Shown here in pieces: positions 46,804 through 56,588 of a stretch of DNA of 64,000 bases; positions within the stretch are counted from its first letter, which is position 1, and each line of letters opens with the position of its first letter. This stretch comes from a bacterium (GTDB taxonomy: Bacteria > Elusimicrobiota > Elusimicrobia > Elusimicrobiales > UBA9959), in assembly GCA_021811315.1 (NCBI GenBank), contig JAJZPF010000008.1, positions 1-64,000 on the forward strand. Direction: 5' to 3'. The position numbers and the translations under genes were made by a program. Under the pieces are notes generated by a model that searched no databases, was not told the origin of the DNA, and saw nothing but the letters and a program-made list of their open reading frames with translations.

Positions 46804-49754
46804 TTAACCAGCTCCCGGATGCGCCCCAGCAGCCCGTTCTGGTCGAAAGCGCCTTTTGTTATATACGCGTCGGCCCCGGCCCGGAGCCCCTTAAGCCGCT
46901 CTTCTTCCTTTGATAAAGCGGTCACGAGCACCAGCGGCAGGCGGGCAAAGCGGCTGTCGGCGCGTATCTTCGCCGTAAGCTCGTAGCCGTCCATCTCCGG
47001 CATGGAAATATCGCTTACCACCAGGTCGAAGTGCCCGCGGCCGAGCAGGGCCCAGGCCTCGGCGCCGTTGCGCGCCAGGGTCACGCCGTAGCCGGCGGAT
47101 TCAATAAGCCCGCGCAGCAGCTCCCTGGTAGTCAAAGAATCGTCTACCACAAGGATAGTTTTCTTTTCCTCGGCTTTTATGGCCCCGGCGCCGGCCTGCG
47201 TCCAGCTTTCACCCGAGCTGAAGGCGGCGGCGGTAAGGCTGGACGTATCCAGTATTACGGAAACGCTTCCGTCGGCCAGTATGGTGCCCCCGGCCACATG
47301 CGGGACCCTGCGGAAAGGCGGGCAGATCTCTTTCAGGACCACGGTCTGCTCAGTTACGGCCGCGTCAACCGCGAAGCCGATGGCGCCCTTTATCCCTTTT
47401 AAAACCAGGATCACGGGGCGGTCCGACGGGACGCCGCTTTTCAGGCCCAGCAGCCCCGAAAGACGCACCACGGGGACGGTGGCGCCGCGGCGCCTTATGC
47501 AGGCTTTCCCGTCCTCGCTCTGGATCTCCTCCCTCTCCGCGCGGACTATCTCCGCGATAGCCCCGGTCTGGAAGCAGAAGTTCTGCCCGGCCGAGCTCAC
47601 TACCACGGCCTGGATGACGGAGATTGAAAGAGGAAGGTGTATCCTGAACGCCGTGCCGAGACCGGTCCTGGTCGCTATTTCAATGCGTCCTTTCAAATTC
47701 TCCACGTTGCTTTTTACCACGTCCATCCCCACGCCGCGGCCGGAGACGCTGGTAACGACGTCCCGCGTGGAGAACCCGGGGTGGAAGATGAAAGCGTAAG
47801 CCTGTTCCGGCAGTATCTTTTCCGCTTCTTCCGCGGAGACAAGCCCTTTCTCCAGCGCCTTGGCCGTCAGCAGGCGCGGGTCAAGGCCGCGCCCGTCGTC
47901 TTTGACCTCTATTATCACCTGGCTGCCGCGGTGCTCGGCGGATAACTCTATCGCTCCGGCCGGGGGCTTGCCCGCTTTTAGCCTTGCCGCGGGAGGTTCG
48001 ATGCCGTGGTCTACGGCGTTCCTGAGCAGGTGCATGAGCGGGTCGGCCATCAGCTCCAGCACCCGCTTGTCGAATTCGGTATCGCCGCCGGTAATCTTCA
48101 GCGTCACTTCTTTTACTTTGTCCGAGGTGAGGTCCCTTATGAGGCGCGGCGCGGAGTCGAAGAGCGTGGAAACCGGAACCATGCGTATCCGCATCACGTC
48201 GTGCTGGAGCGCCGCGGCGACGTTCTCGGAGTGGCTGGTGGTGGCGCCGAAACGGTTCCGGAGATCTTCAAGGCCCCCGCGCAGCCTGGTAAGCCGGGCT
48301 AAGGCCGCGTCATATTTTCCCATGGACCCGTCATCCGCGTACCTGGCGGCCGACCGCAGGCTTTCCCCCAGGCCCTGCCAGCTGCGCAGGACGGATTTGG
48401 ACTCATCGGCCAGCGCTTCAATATCATTCAAGGCCGCGGCCCGGGTGTTCCGGCTTATTATGAGTTCATCAGCGAGATTTACAAGGCGGTCGAGCTTGCC
48501 CAGCCTTACGCGGATGGACTCCGCCGGAGCGGCCGCCGCCCTGACAGGGACTGGGCGGGACGGCTCCGCCGCTGCCTCCCCCGAAAGACAGGTTTCCAGT
48601 TCCTTCAAAACAGGCATGGGCCGGTCGGCGGGAAGGTTGCCGGCGCGGGCTTCGGAGAACAATTCTTTAAACGTGTCCGCCCCTTTAAGCAGGGCGTTCG
48701 TAACACGGGAGGACATTTTCGCGCTTTTATCGCGCAGGGAGCCTATCACCGTTTCCATGTGGTGGGCGAGCTTTGAGACCGCGTTCAGGCCGAAAGTAGC
48801 TCCGGACCCTTTCAGATTATGCGCCGCCCTGAAAAGCTCGTTCACCAGTTCCTGGTCGCCGGGAGTCTTCTCCACGGCCAGTATCAGCCTGATCATGTCG
48901 TCCAGTTTCTCGTACGCCTCGGCGACATACTGCTGGTAGAGATTCGCCACCTCCCTGGCGAAGGCCTCCTCCGCCGCGGCTTCTTCCGGAGTGACGGCAG
49001 GCGGCTCGGGGGCGGCGGTGGCCCGCGGGGGCCTGGCCAGGGCCTGGTTCCTGAACTCAAGCGAAAGCCTGCTCCCCGCCTCCAGGACCTTCTCTTCCGG
49101 GAGCCTGGTAACAAGGACAAATATAAAGCGGCTGGCTTTCTCCGGCAAAAGCCGCCGCCCGGAAAGGCTGACCACTTCGCCGATGTTCCTGAGCTCCGCG
49201 CCTAGCGGAGCCAGGCGGGCCGCGACCTCGGCGTCCGGGAGCGACAGTTCCGCCGTCCAGCAGGTTTTCCCGGAGTCGCAGGCGAAAAGGAGGCGGGATT
49301 TCTGGAACTCGGTGAGGACCGGCAGTATGTCCCCGGAGAGCCCGGGCAGAATCCGGGAAAGATTGTCGTCCAGGCCCTGGGCCGAGGCGGCCAGTGAAAG
49401 AAGGCGGGAGATAACTTCCTCGCCGCCCGCTTCCTGGCCGGAGTCAACACCGGCATTGACGGCGTCCAGAGCCTCCAACAGTGTGTCCATCACCTTCCGG
49501 CCAAGCGCCAGGCGCCCGGCCCTTATTTCGCCCACTATCGTTTCTATAGCGTTCGCCAGGTTCTCTATGGAAACGGCGCCCACCACCCTGGCCGTCCCTT
49601 TAAGGCTGTGCATCCGCCTTAGGATGTCGGCTATCAGGGCCTGGTCCCCCGGGCTTGTCTCCAGGGAGAAAAGAGCCCTGGAAACGGCCTCCGCGTGTTC
49701 CCGGGCTTCCTCCCTGAAATGCTGGAGCAGGTCCAGCCTCCTGGCGTCGTTCAT
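46800..49754 (-). CDS. cheA: CheA hybrid histidine kinase with two HPt domains and a C-terminal receiver
   Basis: 984 residues. HPt 1 has H49 in RRMHSLKGTARVVG, and a second HPt has FRAAHNLKGSGATFG near residue 315. Next come a dimerisation helix bundle (LVNLADELIISRNTRAAAL), the ATPase domain (HLLRNAVDHGIEPP, VKDDGRGLDP, GRGVGMDVVK), a CheW-like domain (about residues 690-830) and a terminal receiver (ILVVDDSLTTREL, LVVSDISMPEMDG). The layout of two HPt plus receiver resembles pilus-type (Pil-Chp or Frz-like) and alternative chemosensory systems more than the classic flagellar CheA. It would phosphorylate CheB, CheY and its own receiver. It is cotranscribed with cheB, cheW, cheY and the MCP. 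Confidence 0.93.
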   Translation of the reverse strand: MNDARRLDLLQHFREEAREHAEAVSRALFSLETSPGDQALIADILRRMHSLKGTARVVGAVSIENLANAIETIVGEIRAGRLALGRKVMDTLLEALDAVNAGVDSGQEAGGEEVISRLLSLAASAQGLDDNLSRILPGLSGDILPVLTEFQKSRLLFACDSGKTCWTAELSLPDAEVAARLAPLGAELRNIGEVVSLSGRRLLPEKASRFIFVLVTRLPEEKVLEAGSRLSLEFRNQALARPPRATAAPEPPAVTPEEAAAEEAFAREVANLYQQYVAEAYEKLDDMIRLILAVEKTPGDQELVNELFRAAHNLKGSGATFGLNAVSKLAHHMETVIGSLRDKSAKMSSRVTNALLKGADTFKELFSEARAGNLPADRPMPVLKELETCLSGEAAAEPSRPVPVRAAAAPAESIRVRLGKLDRLVNLADELIISRNTRAAALNDIEALADESKSVLRSWQGLGESLRSAARYADDGSMGKYDAALARLTRLRGGLEDLRNRFGATTSHSENVAAALQHDVMRIRMVPVSTLFDSAPRLIRDLTSDKVKEVTLKITGGDTEFDKRVLELMADPLMHLLRNAVDHGIEPPAARLKAGKPPAGAIELSAEHRGSQVIIEVKDDGRGLDPRLLTAKALEKGLVSAEEAEKILPEQAYAFIFHPGFSTRDVVTSVSGRGVGMDVVKSNVENLKGRIEIATRTGLGTAFRIHLPLSISVIQAVVVSSAGQNFCFQTGAIAEIVRAEREEIQSEDGKACIRRRGATVPVVRLSGLLGLKSGVPSDRPVILVLKGIKGAIGFAVDAAVTEQTVVLKEICPPFRRVPHVAGGTILADGSVSVILDTSSLTAAAFSSGESWTQAGAGAIKAEEKKTILVVDDSLTTRELLRGLIESAGYGVTLARNGAEAWALLGRGHFDLVVSDISMPEMDGYELTAKIRADSRFARLPLVLVTALSKEEERLKGLRAGADAYITKGAFDQNGLLGRIRELVK

Positions 49755-49755
49755 T

Positions 49756-51228
49756 TTAGACCATTTCCTCCAGGCGCACCGCCATTTCCTTGAGTCCGCC
49801 GGTGGCGGCCGCGGTCTGTTCCACCGCCGCCACCGTCTGCTTCATGCCTGAATTTATCTGGCTCATCGCGCCGGCTATCTGGCTGGTGGCGCTGTCCTGC
49901 TGCCGGCAGGAAACCTGGATCTGCTTGACCGCGTCCGAAGTGTCGGAGACCAGGCGCGTGATCTCCTCGAAAAGCCTGCCGGCGCCCGCCGAAAGCTTGT
50001 TGCCTTCCTCCACGCTTTCCAGCGTCTTCTCCGTGGCGAGCACGGCGGCGCTGGTGGTGTTCTGCATGTCCTCCACCAGCAGGGCGATGTCTTCCGCGGA
50101 TCTGGCCGTCCTTTCGGCCAGCTTGCGCACTTCCCCCGCCACCACCGCGAAGCCTTTTCCCTGCTCTCCGGCGCGCGCGGCCTCGATGGCCGCGTTCAGC
50201 GCAAGCAGGTTTATCTGGTCGGTGATATCTTTGATGGTCCCGACTATCTTTCCCACCTGCTGCGACTTGTCGGAAAGCGCGAGGATCCGCTGCGAGGTGG
50301 ACTCGGTCTTCTTCAGTATGTCGTCCAGGCCGCGCAGCGCGCCGGCTATGGAGACCTGGCCGGCCGCGACCGTTTCGGAGGTCTTCAGCCCGACGGCGGA
50401 GAGGGCGGCGGCGTTCTCCACCACCTGTTTCTGAGAGGCGGAAAGCTCGGCCGCGGTCGCGGTGGTCTCGTTGACGGCCGAAGACTGCTCGGAAACAGTC
50501 CGGCGGTGCTCCTCCGCGGTAGCGGTCAGTTCAGTGGCGGAGCTCTTAAGCGTCTGGGCCGCCGCGCGCAGGGAGCTTTTGATAGCCTCGGCGTTGTCCC
50601 TGAGCGTCTCGGCCACGCTGCGCACCAGATAAGAGCCGAAAGCGCTCAACACTAAAATGCCGACGATGCATAGGGAAACAATGATGAACAGGGATCTTTT
50701 TGCCAGGGACTCCGAGAGAGCTTTCTCTTTCGCCAGGTTCGCATCCTCAGACTTCTCCATTTTCTCGGAGAATTCAATAACAGCGCGTTCCTTCTCTCGT
50801 CCCGCGCTGATGGCTCTGGCTGCTTCCGCCCCGCCACCCCGGCGCGCGCTGACCACTGCCCTAAGCCGCGAAATTTCTCCCAGCGCAATAGACTCTAGCT
50901 CCAGGGATAGCTTCTCCTGGTCCGGATCGCCGGCGGTCTGTTTCTTTATTTCTCCTATCCGCTCCTCAATAAGCGAACAGGCATTATTAAAGAGCTCCGC
51001 GTCACGCGCCTGGCCGCTGATAATATAGCCCCGCACGGCATATTGCGCCTCCTGCAGAAAGCTCCCCGTTTCATCCAGGGTACGGATGAGTTTGGAGGAG
51101 TAATCCACGCTTTCCCGAGATTGCTCGAAGCGCACGGTGGTGTAGTATGATATCCCGCCTGTAAGCAGCGTCAGGGCCAGAGCTACGCCCAGGCCCGCTT
51201 TTATCCTGTTCTCTATGGACCAGTTCAT
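49756..51228 (-). CDS. Methyl-accepting chemotaxis protein with CHASE3-like periplasmic region
   Basis: 490 residues from the ATG at 51228 (GGAGGAGAG upstream). N-terminal helix ([20 protein letters not shown]), a periplasmic helical bundle of about 145 residues ([20 protein letters not shown] matches CHASE3-type bundles), a second helix ([20 protein letters not shown]) and the signalling domain with the hairpin tip [20 protein letters not shown]. Periplasmic ligand unknown. It is the only receptor in the operon. The last gene base is next to the cheA start (49754), so they are translationally coupled. Confidence 0.93.
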   Translation of the reverse strand: MNWSIENRIKAGLGVALALTLLTGGISYYTTVRFEQSRESVDYSSKLIRTLDETGSFLQEAQYAVRGYIISGQARDAELFNNACSLIEERIGEIKKQTAGDPDQEKLSLELESIALGEISRLRAVVSARRGGGAEAARAISAGREKERAVIEFSEKMEKSEDANLAKEKALSESLAKRSLFIIVSLCIVGILVLSAFGSYLVRSVAETLRDNAEAIKSSLRAAAQTLKSSATELTATAEEHRRTVSEQSSAVNETTATAAELSASQKQVVENAAALSAVGLKTSETVAAGQVSIAGALRGLDDILKKTESTSQRILALSDKSQQVGKIVGTIKDITDQINLLALNAAIEAARAGEQGKGFAVVAGEVRKLAERTARSAEDIALLVEDMQNTTSAAVLATEKTLESVEEGNKLSAGAGRLFEEITRLVSDTSDAVKQIQVSCRQQDSATSQIAGAMSQINSGMKQTVAAVEQTAAATGGLKEMAVRLEEMV

Positions 51229-51346
51229 AAACTCTCCTCCCCTGAACTCCGGCACATTCAAAAGTGCGGTTTATCCGGCGCCGCGCGCCTCAGCCCCGCA
51301 ATGCCGGCTTTTTCAGGCCGGGCCGCCTATCCGATAAGTTTAGCAT

Positions 51347-52651
51347 TTAGCGGTTTTTTTCCGCATCCGGCCCTGGATATTTTTTTAGCGCGTTTCCCGC
51401 TATGAGCGCAAGCATTCCGCAGGTTATCCCTTCCTCTGCGTCCAGCAGTTCTCCCGGCGGCCTGGCCGCGGCCAGGTGCCCGAGGTTCCGGTACTCCCGC
51501 GCGGCGTCGCCGGCCCGGCCGAGCTTTTCGTCGCACTGGGCCAGATGCAGCCGCGCCTGAAGATGGCCGGGGTTAAGATAAACCGCCTTTTTAAAATGTT
51601 CCAGCGCTTTTTCGGGGCGCGCCAGCTCCAGCAGGCCGAGCAGGTAATGAGCCTTCTCCAGGGCGTAGTTCTCCTTTATCAATCTCCTGCAGAGAGCCGC
51701 GGCTTCCGCCGCCCGGCCGGCGTCAGCCAGTCTCTCCGCTTCCAGGAGCAGGGCCCCGGGCGCCTCGGCCGGCGGGGGCGCCGGGGAGATAATTCTCTTT
51801 TGCGGCTTCGCGGGTTCCACCGGCGGCTGCGCCACGGCCGGCTCTTCTTTCTTTGGACGGTAAAAAAAGGCCTCGCCAGCCGTCTGGACGGATAAGGGCC
51901 AGTCCTGCGGGAGCATTTCCGAATGGCCCAGGGCCAGCACGCCCCCGTCCCGCAGGCAGTCCGTAAAACGGACTATTATTTCCCGGACCCTGGCTTTCTC
52001 AAAATAGATCAGCACATTCCGGCAGAAGACGGCGTCGAGCCCGGCCGTGCCGTTAAGAAAAGACGGAAAAAACGTCCCACCCAGGTTGAGGTATTTGAAA
52101 TCCACTTTCCGGCGGATATCCTCCCTGAGCCGGAACGACTCTCCTTTTTTGCTGAAATATTTTTCAAGTATCTCCGGTGAAAGTTTCTCCACCGACCGCC
52201 TGGAATAGACGCCTGCCATGGCGGCTTCAAGGTAGCCCTTATGGATATCCGTGGCCAGTATCTCGATGCGGTCCAGGCAGCCGGCTTCCGCGGCCAGGAT
52301 GGCCAGGGTATAGGGCTCCTCGCCGGTGCAGCAGCCGGCGCACCAGAGCCTGGCCGGTCTTTTTTCTTCGGCCGCCTCCGCCAGGAAACCGGGAAGCAAA
52401 TGCTCCATGAAGGCGTCGAACTGCGCCTCGTGCCGGTAAAAGAACGTTTCTTTCACGGTCAGGCGGTCTACCGCTTCAAGGAACTCGGCCGGGTCTTCAA
52501 GCCGGGCGATGTATTCGGCAGGGTCGGAAATATGCAGAAGAGAAAAACGCGCGCGCAGAAAATCCTCCAGGGCGGAGAGCTGCTCGGGTGAAAAGACAAG
52601 TCCTGTAAGTTTCGCCAGGTAGGCGGCTACCGCTTCAGTTCGTTCGTGCAT
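51347..52651 (-). CDS. cheR: CheR methyltransferase with C-terminal TPR-like region
   Basis: 434 residues from the ATG at 52651 (a longer frame upstream lacks the domain). N-terminal CheR helices (LAKLTGLVFSPEQLSALEDF), then VKETFFYRHEAQF, SAM-binding site RLWCAGCCTGEEPYTLAIL, and the CRNVLIYFEKARV signature. The C-terminal 130 residues contain TPR-like helices (AERLADAGRAAEAAALCRRL, HYLLGLLELARPEKALEHF). It methylates the MCP glutamates with SAM. CheR-TPR fusions are known from non-flagellar systems such as Myxococcus Frz and alternative pathways. It lies upstream of the MCP gene with a gap of about 120 bases. Confidence 0.92.
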   Translation of the reverse strand: MHERTEAVAAYLAKLTGLVFSPEQLSALEDFLRARFSLLHISDPAEYIARLEDPAEFLEAVDRLTVKETFFYRHEAQFDAFMEHLLPGFLAEAAEEKRPARLWCAGCCTGEEPYTLAILAAEAGCLDRIEILATDIHKGYLEAAMAGVYSRRSVEKLSPEILEKYFSKKGESFRLREDIRRKVDFKYLNLGGTFFPSFLNGTAGLDAVFCRNVLIYFEKARVREIIVRFTDCLRDGGVLALGHSEMLPQDWPLSVQTAGEAFFYRPKKEEPAVAQPPVEPAKPQKRIISPAPPPAEAPGALLLEAERLADAGRAAEAAALCRRLIKENYALEKAHYLLGLLELARPEKALEHFKKAVYLNPGHLQARLHLAQCDEKLGRAGDAAREYRNLGHLAAARPPGELLDAEEGITCGMLALIAGNALKKYPGPDAEKNR

Positions 52652-52679
52652 CTGGAAGTTCCCCGAAAAACAAATCTGG

Positions 52680-53234
52680 CTACTTGTATTTCGGATAAAG
52701 TCTTTCCACGCATTCAGGGCAAAGGCCGTGGGTAAACCTGATAGCCGAATTTTTAGAAATGTAGGTCTCCAGGCTCTCATACGCCTGGTCGTCGCGCCGG
52801 ACGCGCCTGCAACCGGAGCAGACCGGGATGAGCGCCTTAAGCGTATTGACTTCCGTGTCCAGGCTGAGTATCCGCTGCGCTACCCGCAACCGGACCCGCA
52901 AAAGGTCCTTATTAGCCGGTTTTTCCATATAATCGTCTGCCCCGGCGTCCATAGCCTCCATAAAATTCAATTTCCCCAATTTTGTCCCCGTCAGCACTAT
53001 GAAATAAACATACGGCCGCTGGGAGGCATCGGCGCGCAAAGCCCTGACGAGGTCCAGCCCCGACAGCCCCGGCATAACCCAGTCGCTGATGACCACCTGT
53101 ATCTTATTGTCATTGATAGCTTTCATCGCCTGGGTGCTGTCCGAAACGGCCACTGGCTCGTGCCCGCAGTGCTCGACTATCAGGCGGTTCATATTCAGGC
53201 TGTTCTGGTCGTCATCTACAATAAGTATCTTCAT
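52680..53234 (-). CDS. Response regulator with C-terminal cysteine-containing domain
   Basis: 184 residues. N-terminal receiver (IVDDDQ, VVISDWVMPGLSG, T in VLTGTK, K in YMEKPANK). The last 50 residues (LIPVCSGCRRVRRDDQAYES, then THGLCPECVERLYPKYK) are a known small domain with four cysteines that often follows receivers and may bind a metal. It is the first gene of the chemosensory operon, following a strong promoter at 53333-53362, and is probably part of the signalling chain. Confidence 0.9.
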   Translation of the reverse strand: MKILIVDDDQNSLNMNRLIVEHCGHEPVAVSDSTQAMKAINDNKIQVVISDWVMPGLSGLDLVRALRADASQRPYVYFIVLTGTKLGKLNFMEAMDAGADDYMEKPANKDLLRVRLRVAQRILSLDTEVNTLKALIPVCSGCRRVRRDDQAYESLETYISKNSAIRFTHGLCPECVERLYPKYK

Positions 53235-53332
53235 GATTTTCGCATCCTCCTGGATGTCAGGCGTTTAGTCCCGGCCTTACAACTCTCCCGGGAAGTTTGG
53301 GCGCACGGGCTCTATGCCGGGCGGTCAAGGCA

Positions 53333-53362
53333 ATTATCATACTAATTTCCTTGGAGTGTCAA
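53333..53362 (-). promoter_or_regulatory. Promoter of the chemosensory operon
   Basis: On the minus strand TTGACA (53362-53357) and GATAAT (53338-53333), 18-base spacer (TATGAT is an alternative with a shorter spacer). It leads into the receiver gene at 53234 and the downstream cheR, mcp, cheA, cheB, cheW and cheY genes. Confidence 0.65.
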
Positions 53363-53467
53363 ATCAGGTTCGTACTTGCCGTGCCCGCTATAATCCCCGC
53401 CTCGGCAGGCGACTTAAACCCTGCGCTTCCGCTGCACCTGTCAGCCACGGGCACGGTTGGAAACTTG

Positions 53468-54697
53468 TTAAAACCCCTCTTTCGTATAGCGCTCGAGCAG
53501 CTCCCTGGCCAGGCGGCCCTCCGGGTTCAGCTTTAAAGCCTCGTCGAGGGCGCCCTTAAAATCTGCTTCCAGCCTTGCCGTGTTCTTCAGGCGCTTGCCC
53601 TCCACGGCGCGCAGCGCCGCCAGGTCCGCGGCCTTAAGGGAATAAGTCTCGCCCAGGAACTTGGCCGGCTTGATGAACGGGACCAGGTTCCCGGTTTTCA
53701 GGGCTTCCGCGATCACCGCGGAGGCTCCGCCGTAGGCTTTATACAGCAGCTGCGCCGCCGCCCTGGGGTCCTGGCCGGCCGCGGCCAGCGACGCGCCCTC
53801 CTGGAAATCGGTCTCGGCCAGCTGCCGCCGCGCCTCTACGAGCGCCGGGTAATAGTTAAGCGCGCCCTGGTAGAAAGCGCGCGCCTGCGAATATTCTTTT
53901 TTTACCAGCGCCGAATTCCCCTGCACGGTCATCTCCACGGCCTTGCGAAAAGCCTTGTCGGCCCCGGCCTTCGCGTTAAAGCCGGCTATGGCCGCTATAG
54001 CCTCCGGATCGCGCAGCGCGTCGGCGGCGGCCACCTCCGAAGCGGAGACGAGCGCGGCCGGGGCGTATTTCTTTACGCCGGGATCGGAGGCCGCTATTTT
54101 TTCCGCTTCGGTCTTCATGACCTGCACCCTGGCCGCGCCCGACTCATAGGCCGCGGCCTTCTCAAAAAGCGCTTCAGCCGACTTATTAAGGCTGAGGTAA
54201 GCCTCGGACTCCAGCCAGGGCAGCGCCGAAGCGCGGGCGGCCAGGCCGGCCAGCAGGGAGCAATAGCGCTGCCCCGCGCCGCCGGAAGTCCCAAGTTCCT
54301 GCGCCTGCGAAGCCATGGCCTCAAGCCCCCCGGTATCTCCCCTCGAGGCGAAATAATCGATAAGCGATTCGCGCGCGCTCCAGTTGAGCGGGCTGGCCGC
54401 CAGAGCTTTTTTAAGCGCGGCGGCCTCCAGCTCCTTTGCCCCGGCGAAACCGTTGTTAGAGGCCGAGTCGGCAAGGCGGCCCAGGAGCTCCACGGCCTGC
54501 CCCGAATCCGGCGCGTAGGACAGCGCCTTCCCGATATCGGCGAAAGCCGCCTCCACGGCGGCCTGCGGCGGGTTCTGCGCCTCCGCCGTTTTCCGCGCCC
54601 TCCCGAGATAGTACTCGGCCGCTTTCTCCTTCACCATCCCGCAGCCGGAAAAGATCAGCGCCAAGAGGAGCAGGGAAGCCAGCCGTGAAGTTCTCAT
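53468..54697 (-). CDS. Lipoprotein with helical TPR-like repeats
   Basis: 409 residues. The lipobox LIFSGC (modification at C19) follows a hydrophobic leader, so it is a lipid-anchored envelope protein. The rest is alpha-helical with repeated pairs (AAFADIGKALSYAPDSGQAV, ALKKALAASPLNWSARESL, AFRKAVEMTVQGNSALVKKE), i.e. degenerate tetratricopeptide units. These suggest a protein-binding scaffold, for example in assembly of an envelope complex. The ATG shares one base with the stop of the upstream flavin reductase gene (TGATG), so the two are translationally coupled. The partner is unknown. Confidence 0.75.
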   Translation of the reverse strand: MRTSRLASLLLLALIFSGCGMVKEKAAEYYLGRARKTAEAQNPPQAAVEAAFADIGKALSYAPDSGQAVELLGRLADSASNNGFAGAKELEAAALKKALAASPLNWSARESLIDYFASRGDTGGLEAMASQAQELGTSGGAGQRYCSLLAGLAARASALPWLESEAYLSLNKSAEALFEKAAAYESGAARVQVMKTEAEKIAASDPGVKKYAPAALVSASEVAAADALRDPEAIAAIAGFNAKAGADKAFRKAVEMTVQGNSALVKKEYSQARAFYQGALNYYPALVEARRQLAETDFQEGASLAAAGQDPRAAAQLLYKAYGGASAVIAEALKTGNLVPFIKPAKFLGETYSLKAADLAALRAVEGKRLKNTARLEADFKGALDEALKLNPEGRLARELLERYTKEGF

Positions 54698-55194
54698 CAG
54701 AATTTCTCCGCCTTCAGTATCTTTCCGAAATAAAGCGTATGGAGGTCCTTGTCGGGATAATATTTTTCAAGGACGGCCGCGGACAGAGTTTCCGGCTTCA
54801 GAGCCGTCTTGCCGCAGATCTCGCACTGATAGACCAGCCCGCAGCCGTCTATATATTTCAGATCACTGGCCGCGCCCTCCTTAAGCTTCAGCCCGCAGGC
54901 GCGCGCCTTGTCGTACTCCCGCCCTGACTTAGTGCCGCAGAAAGCCAGCTCTTTCTTCAGCTCCCCCCGGCGGGGCACGCAGACGCTGAAACGCGCCGCG
55001 TTCTCCATCATCGCATGCGTATGCCGCGAAGGCCGCACAAGAACGGTCATCACCGGCCCGCCCCAGATAAACCCCTCCTGCGCCCACCCGATCGTCATCA
55101 CGTTCACCCGCCCCTTCTTATCCTCCACCACCAAAAAAGCCCCCGGCCCCTCCAGCCCCTCGCAAAACTTCTCAAAATTCTCGCTATATTTCAT
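54697..55194 (-). CDS. Flavin reductase-like protein (FMN-binding split barrel)
   Basis: 165 residues from the ATG at 55194; the long frame upstream is translated from the hairpin repeat C and is not credible. The flavin-reductase split-barrel layout is visible: AFLVVEDKKGRVNVMTIGW, VMTVLVRPSRHTHAMMENA, FSVCVPRRGELKKELAFCG and the C-terminal LYFGKILKAEKF. It should bind FMN and reduce it with NAD(P)H, or be one of the flavoredoxin types. A rubredoxin-like or desulforedoxin partner is not adjacent. The overlap with the lipoprotein gene (one base) indicates an operon. Confidence 0.85.
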   Translation of the reverse strand: MKYSENFEKFCEGLEGPGAFLVVEDKKGRVNVMTIGWAQEGFIWGGPVMTVLVRPSRHTHAMMENAARFSVCVPRRGELKKELAFCGTKSGREYDKARACGLKLKEGAASDLKYIDGCGLVYQCEICGKTALKPETLSAAVLEKYYPDKDLHTLYFGKILKAEKF

Positions 55195-55234
55195 AATTTT
55201 ATATAAGGAAACTGCGGTTTCGCATCGGAGGGGT

Positions 55235-55379
55235 GGCAAGGGTATGGGTTCGCAGGGCCTTCTCGGAGGCCGACGCTTGCGTAAGCGCGGAGGCCGAGAG
55301 AGGAGGGCCGAGCACGGTGTGCGCGTGGCCGCATCGGCCAATGCTCCGAGCCCGTGCCCTGCGGGCCCATACCCTTGCC
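55235..55379. repeat. Large hairpin repeat, copy C
   Basis: Outer arms ggcaagggtatggg at 55235-55248 and cccatacccttgcc at 55366-55379 (perfect 14 bp, with extra pairs in the flanks). Interior modules: ctcggaggccgacgcttgcg followed by taagcgcggaggccgag, then gcacggtgtgcgcg and gtggccgcatcggcca. It aligns with the reverse complement of copy A at 17054-17185 and shares modules with copy B at 17305-17471. It lies upstream of the flavin reductase gene and downstream of tdh. Confidence 0.75.
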
Positions 55380-55433
55380 AGGCCCCCGACTACGCATCTT
55401 TGACGTGAGTTTCCCGCGAAACCGCGTCTCCTC

Positions 55434-56465
55434 TTAAATTCCCGTCCAATCCAAAATTATCTTCCCGGACTTCCCCGACGACATTATCTCAAAACCCTCT
55501 TTAAAATCCTTAGCCGCGAAGCGGTGCGTGATCACCGGCTTGATGTCCAGGCCGCTCGTCAGCATCGCGCACATCTTGTACCAGGTCTCGAACATCTCCC
55601 GGCCATAGATACACTTCAGCGTCAGCGCTTTGAAAATGACGTTGCTCCACGGTATCGTAGTATCCGGCGGCAGTATCCCCAGCAGCCCTATCTTCGCGCC
55701 CATCTTGACCGAAGCTATCATATCGTTGAAAGCCTGCGGATTGCCGCTCATCTCAAGCCCCACGTCGAAGCCCTCCGTCATCCCGAGCTTCTTCATCACG
55801 TCGGGCAGCTTCTCCCTGCGCGAATCCACCACGACCTTCAGCCCCAGTTTGCGGGCCAGGTCCATGCGGTAATCGTTAACGTCCGTGATCACCGTGTGGC
55901 GCGCGCCCACGTGGTTGGCTATCGCGCCGGCCATGATCCCTATCGGGCCCGCGCCCGTGATCAGCACGTCCTCGCCTATCAGGTCGAAAGAGAGCGCCGT
56001 GTGCACCGCGTTGCCCAGCGGGTCCAGGATGGAAGCCTCGTCGTCGGAAACCCCCTCGGGGATCGAAAAAACGTTCTCGGCGGGAATAGCCAGGTATTCC
56101 GCGAAGCAGCCCGGGCGGTTAACGCCCACGCCCTTGGTATTGATGCAGAGATGGCGGTGCCCCGCCTTGCAGTTGCGGCAGTGCCCGCAGACCAAATGCC
56201 CCTCGCCCGAGACCCGCTCCCCGACGAAGTGCCCCTGCACGAACTTGCCGAGCTCGGCTATCTCGCCCACGAACTCGTGGCCCACGTGCATCGGCACCGG
56301 GATGGTCTTCCGCGCCCAGTCGTCCCACTGGTAAATATGGATGTCGGTGCCGCAGATAGCGGTCTTCTTTATTTTTATCAGGACGTCGTTATCCCCGATA
56401 ACGGGCTTCGGCACGTCCTGCAGCCACAGGCCTTTCTCCGCTTTAGCTTTGACAAGAGCTTTCAT
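55434..56465 (-). CDS. tdh: L-threonine 3-dehydrogenase
   Basis: 343 residues, exactly the usual length. Catalytic zinc site: CGTDIHIY and GHEFVGEI; structural zinc site: [18 protein letters not shown]-binding motif [14 protein letters not shown]; and the Tdh-specific [17 protein letters not shown]. It oxidises L-threonine to 2-amino-3-oxobutyrate with NAD+, normally followed by Kbl to give glycine and acetyl-CoA. No kbl gene is in the window. A GGTAGG-like sequence just before the ATG (56465) is weak, but the start is fixed by the conserved N-terminus. It is separated from the next minus-strand gene upstream (56655) by a terminator. Confidence 0.95.
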   Translation of the reverse strand: MKALVKAKAEKGLWLQDVPKPVIGDNDVLIKIKKTAICGTDIHIYQWDDWARKTIPVPMHVGHEFVGEIAELGKFVQGHFVGERVSGEGHLVCGHCRNCKAGHRHLCINTKGVGVNRPGCFAEYLAIPAENVFSIPEGVSDDEASILDPLGNAVHTALSFDLIGEDVLITGAGPIGIMAGAIANHVGARHTVITDVNDYRMDLARKLGLKVVVDSRREKLPDVMKKLGMTEGFDVGLEMSGNPQAFNDMIASVKMGAKIGLLGILPPDTTIPWSNVIFKALTLKCIYGREMFETWYKMCAMLTSGLDIKPVITHRFAAKDFKEGFEIMSSGKSGKIILDWTGI

Positions 56466-56588
56466 GGTAGGTCCTCCAGAAATTCAGCGCGGCCGGCCCG
56501 CCCGCCGCTAAAAAGATTATATAAAACTAAAACGCCGGGAACCGGATTTTAAGCGACAGGGCTTTTACATGATCCAGGATATAAAGAT

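Noticed and set aside
55195..55341. N-terminal extension of the flavin reductase
   Set aside because: It is translated from hairpin repeat C; the family starts at the ATG at 55194.
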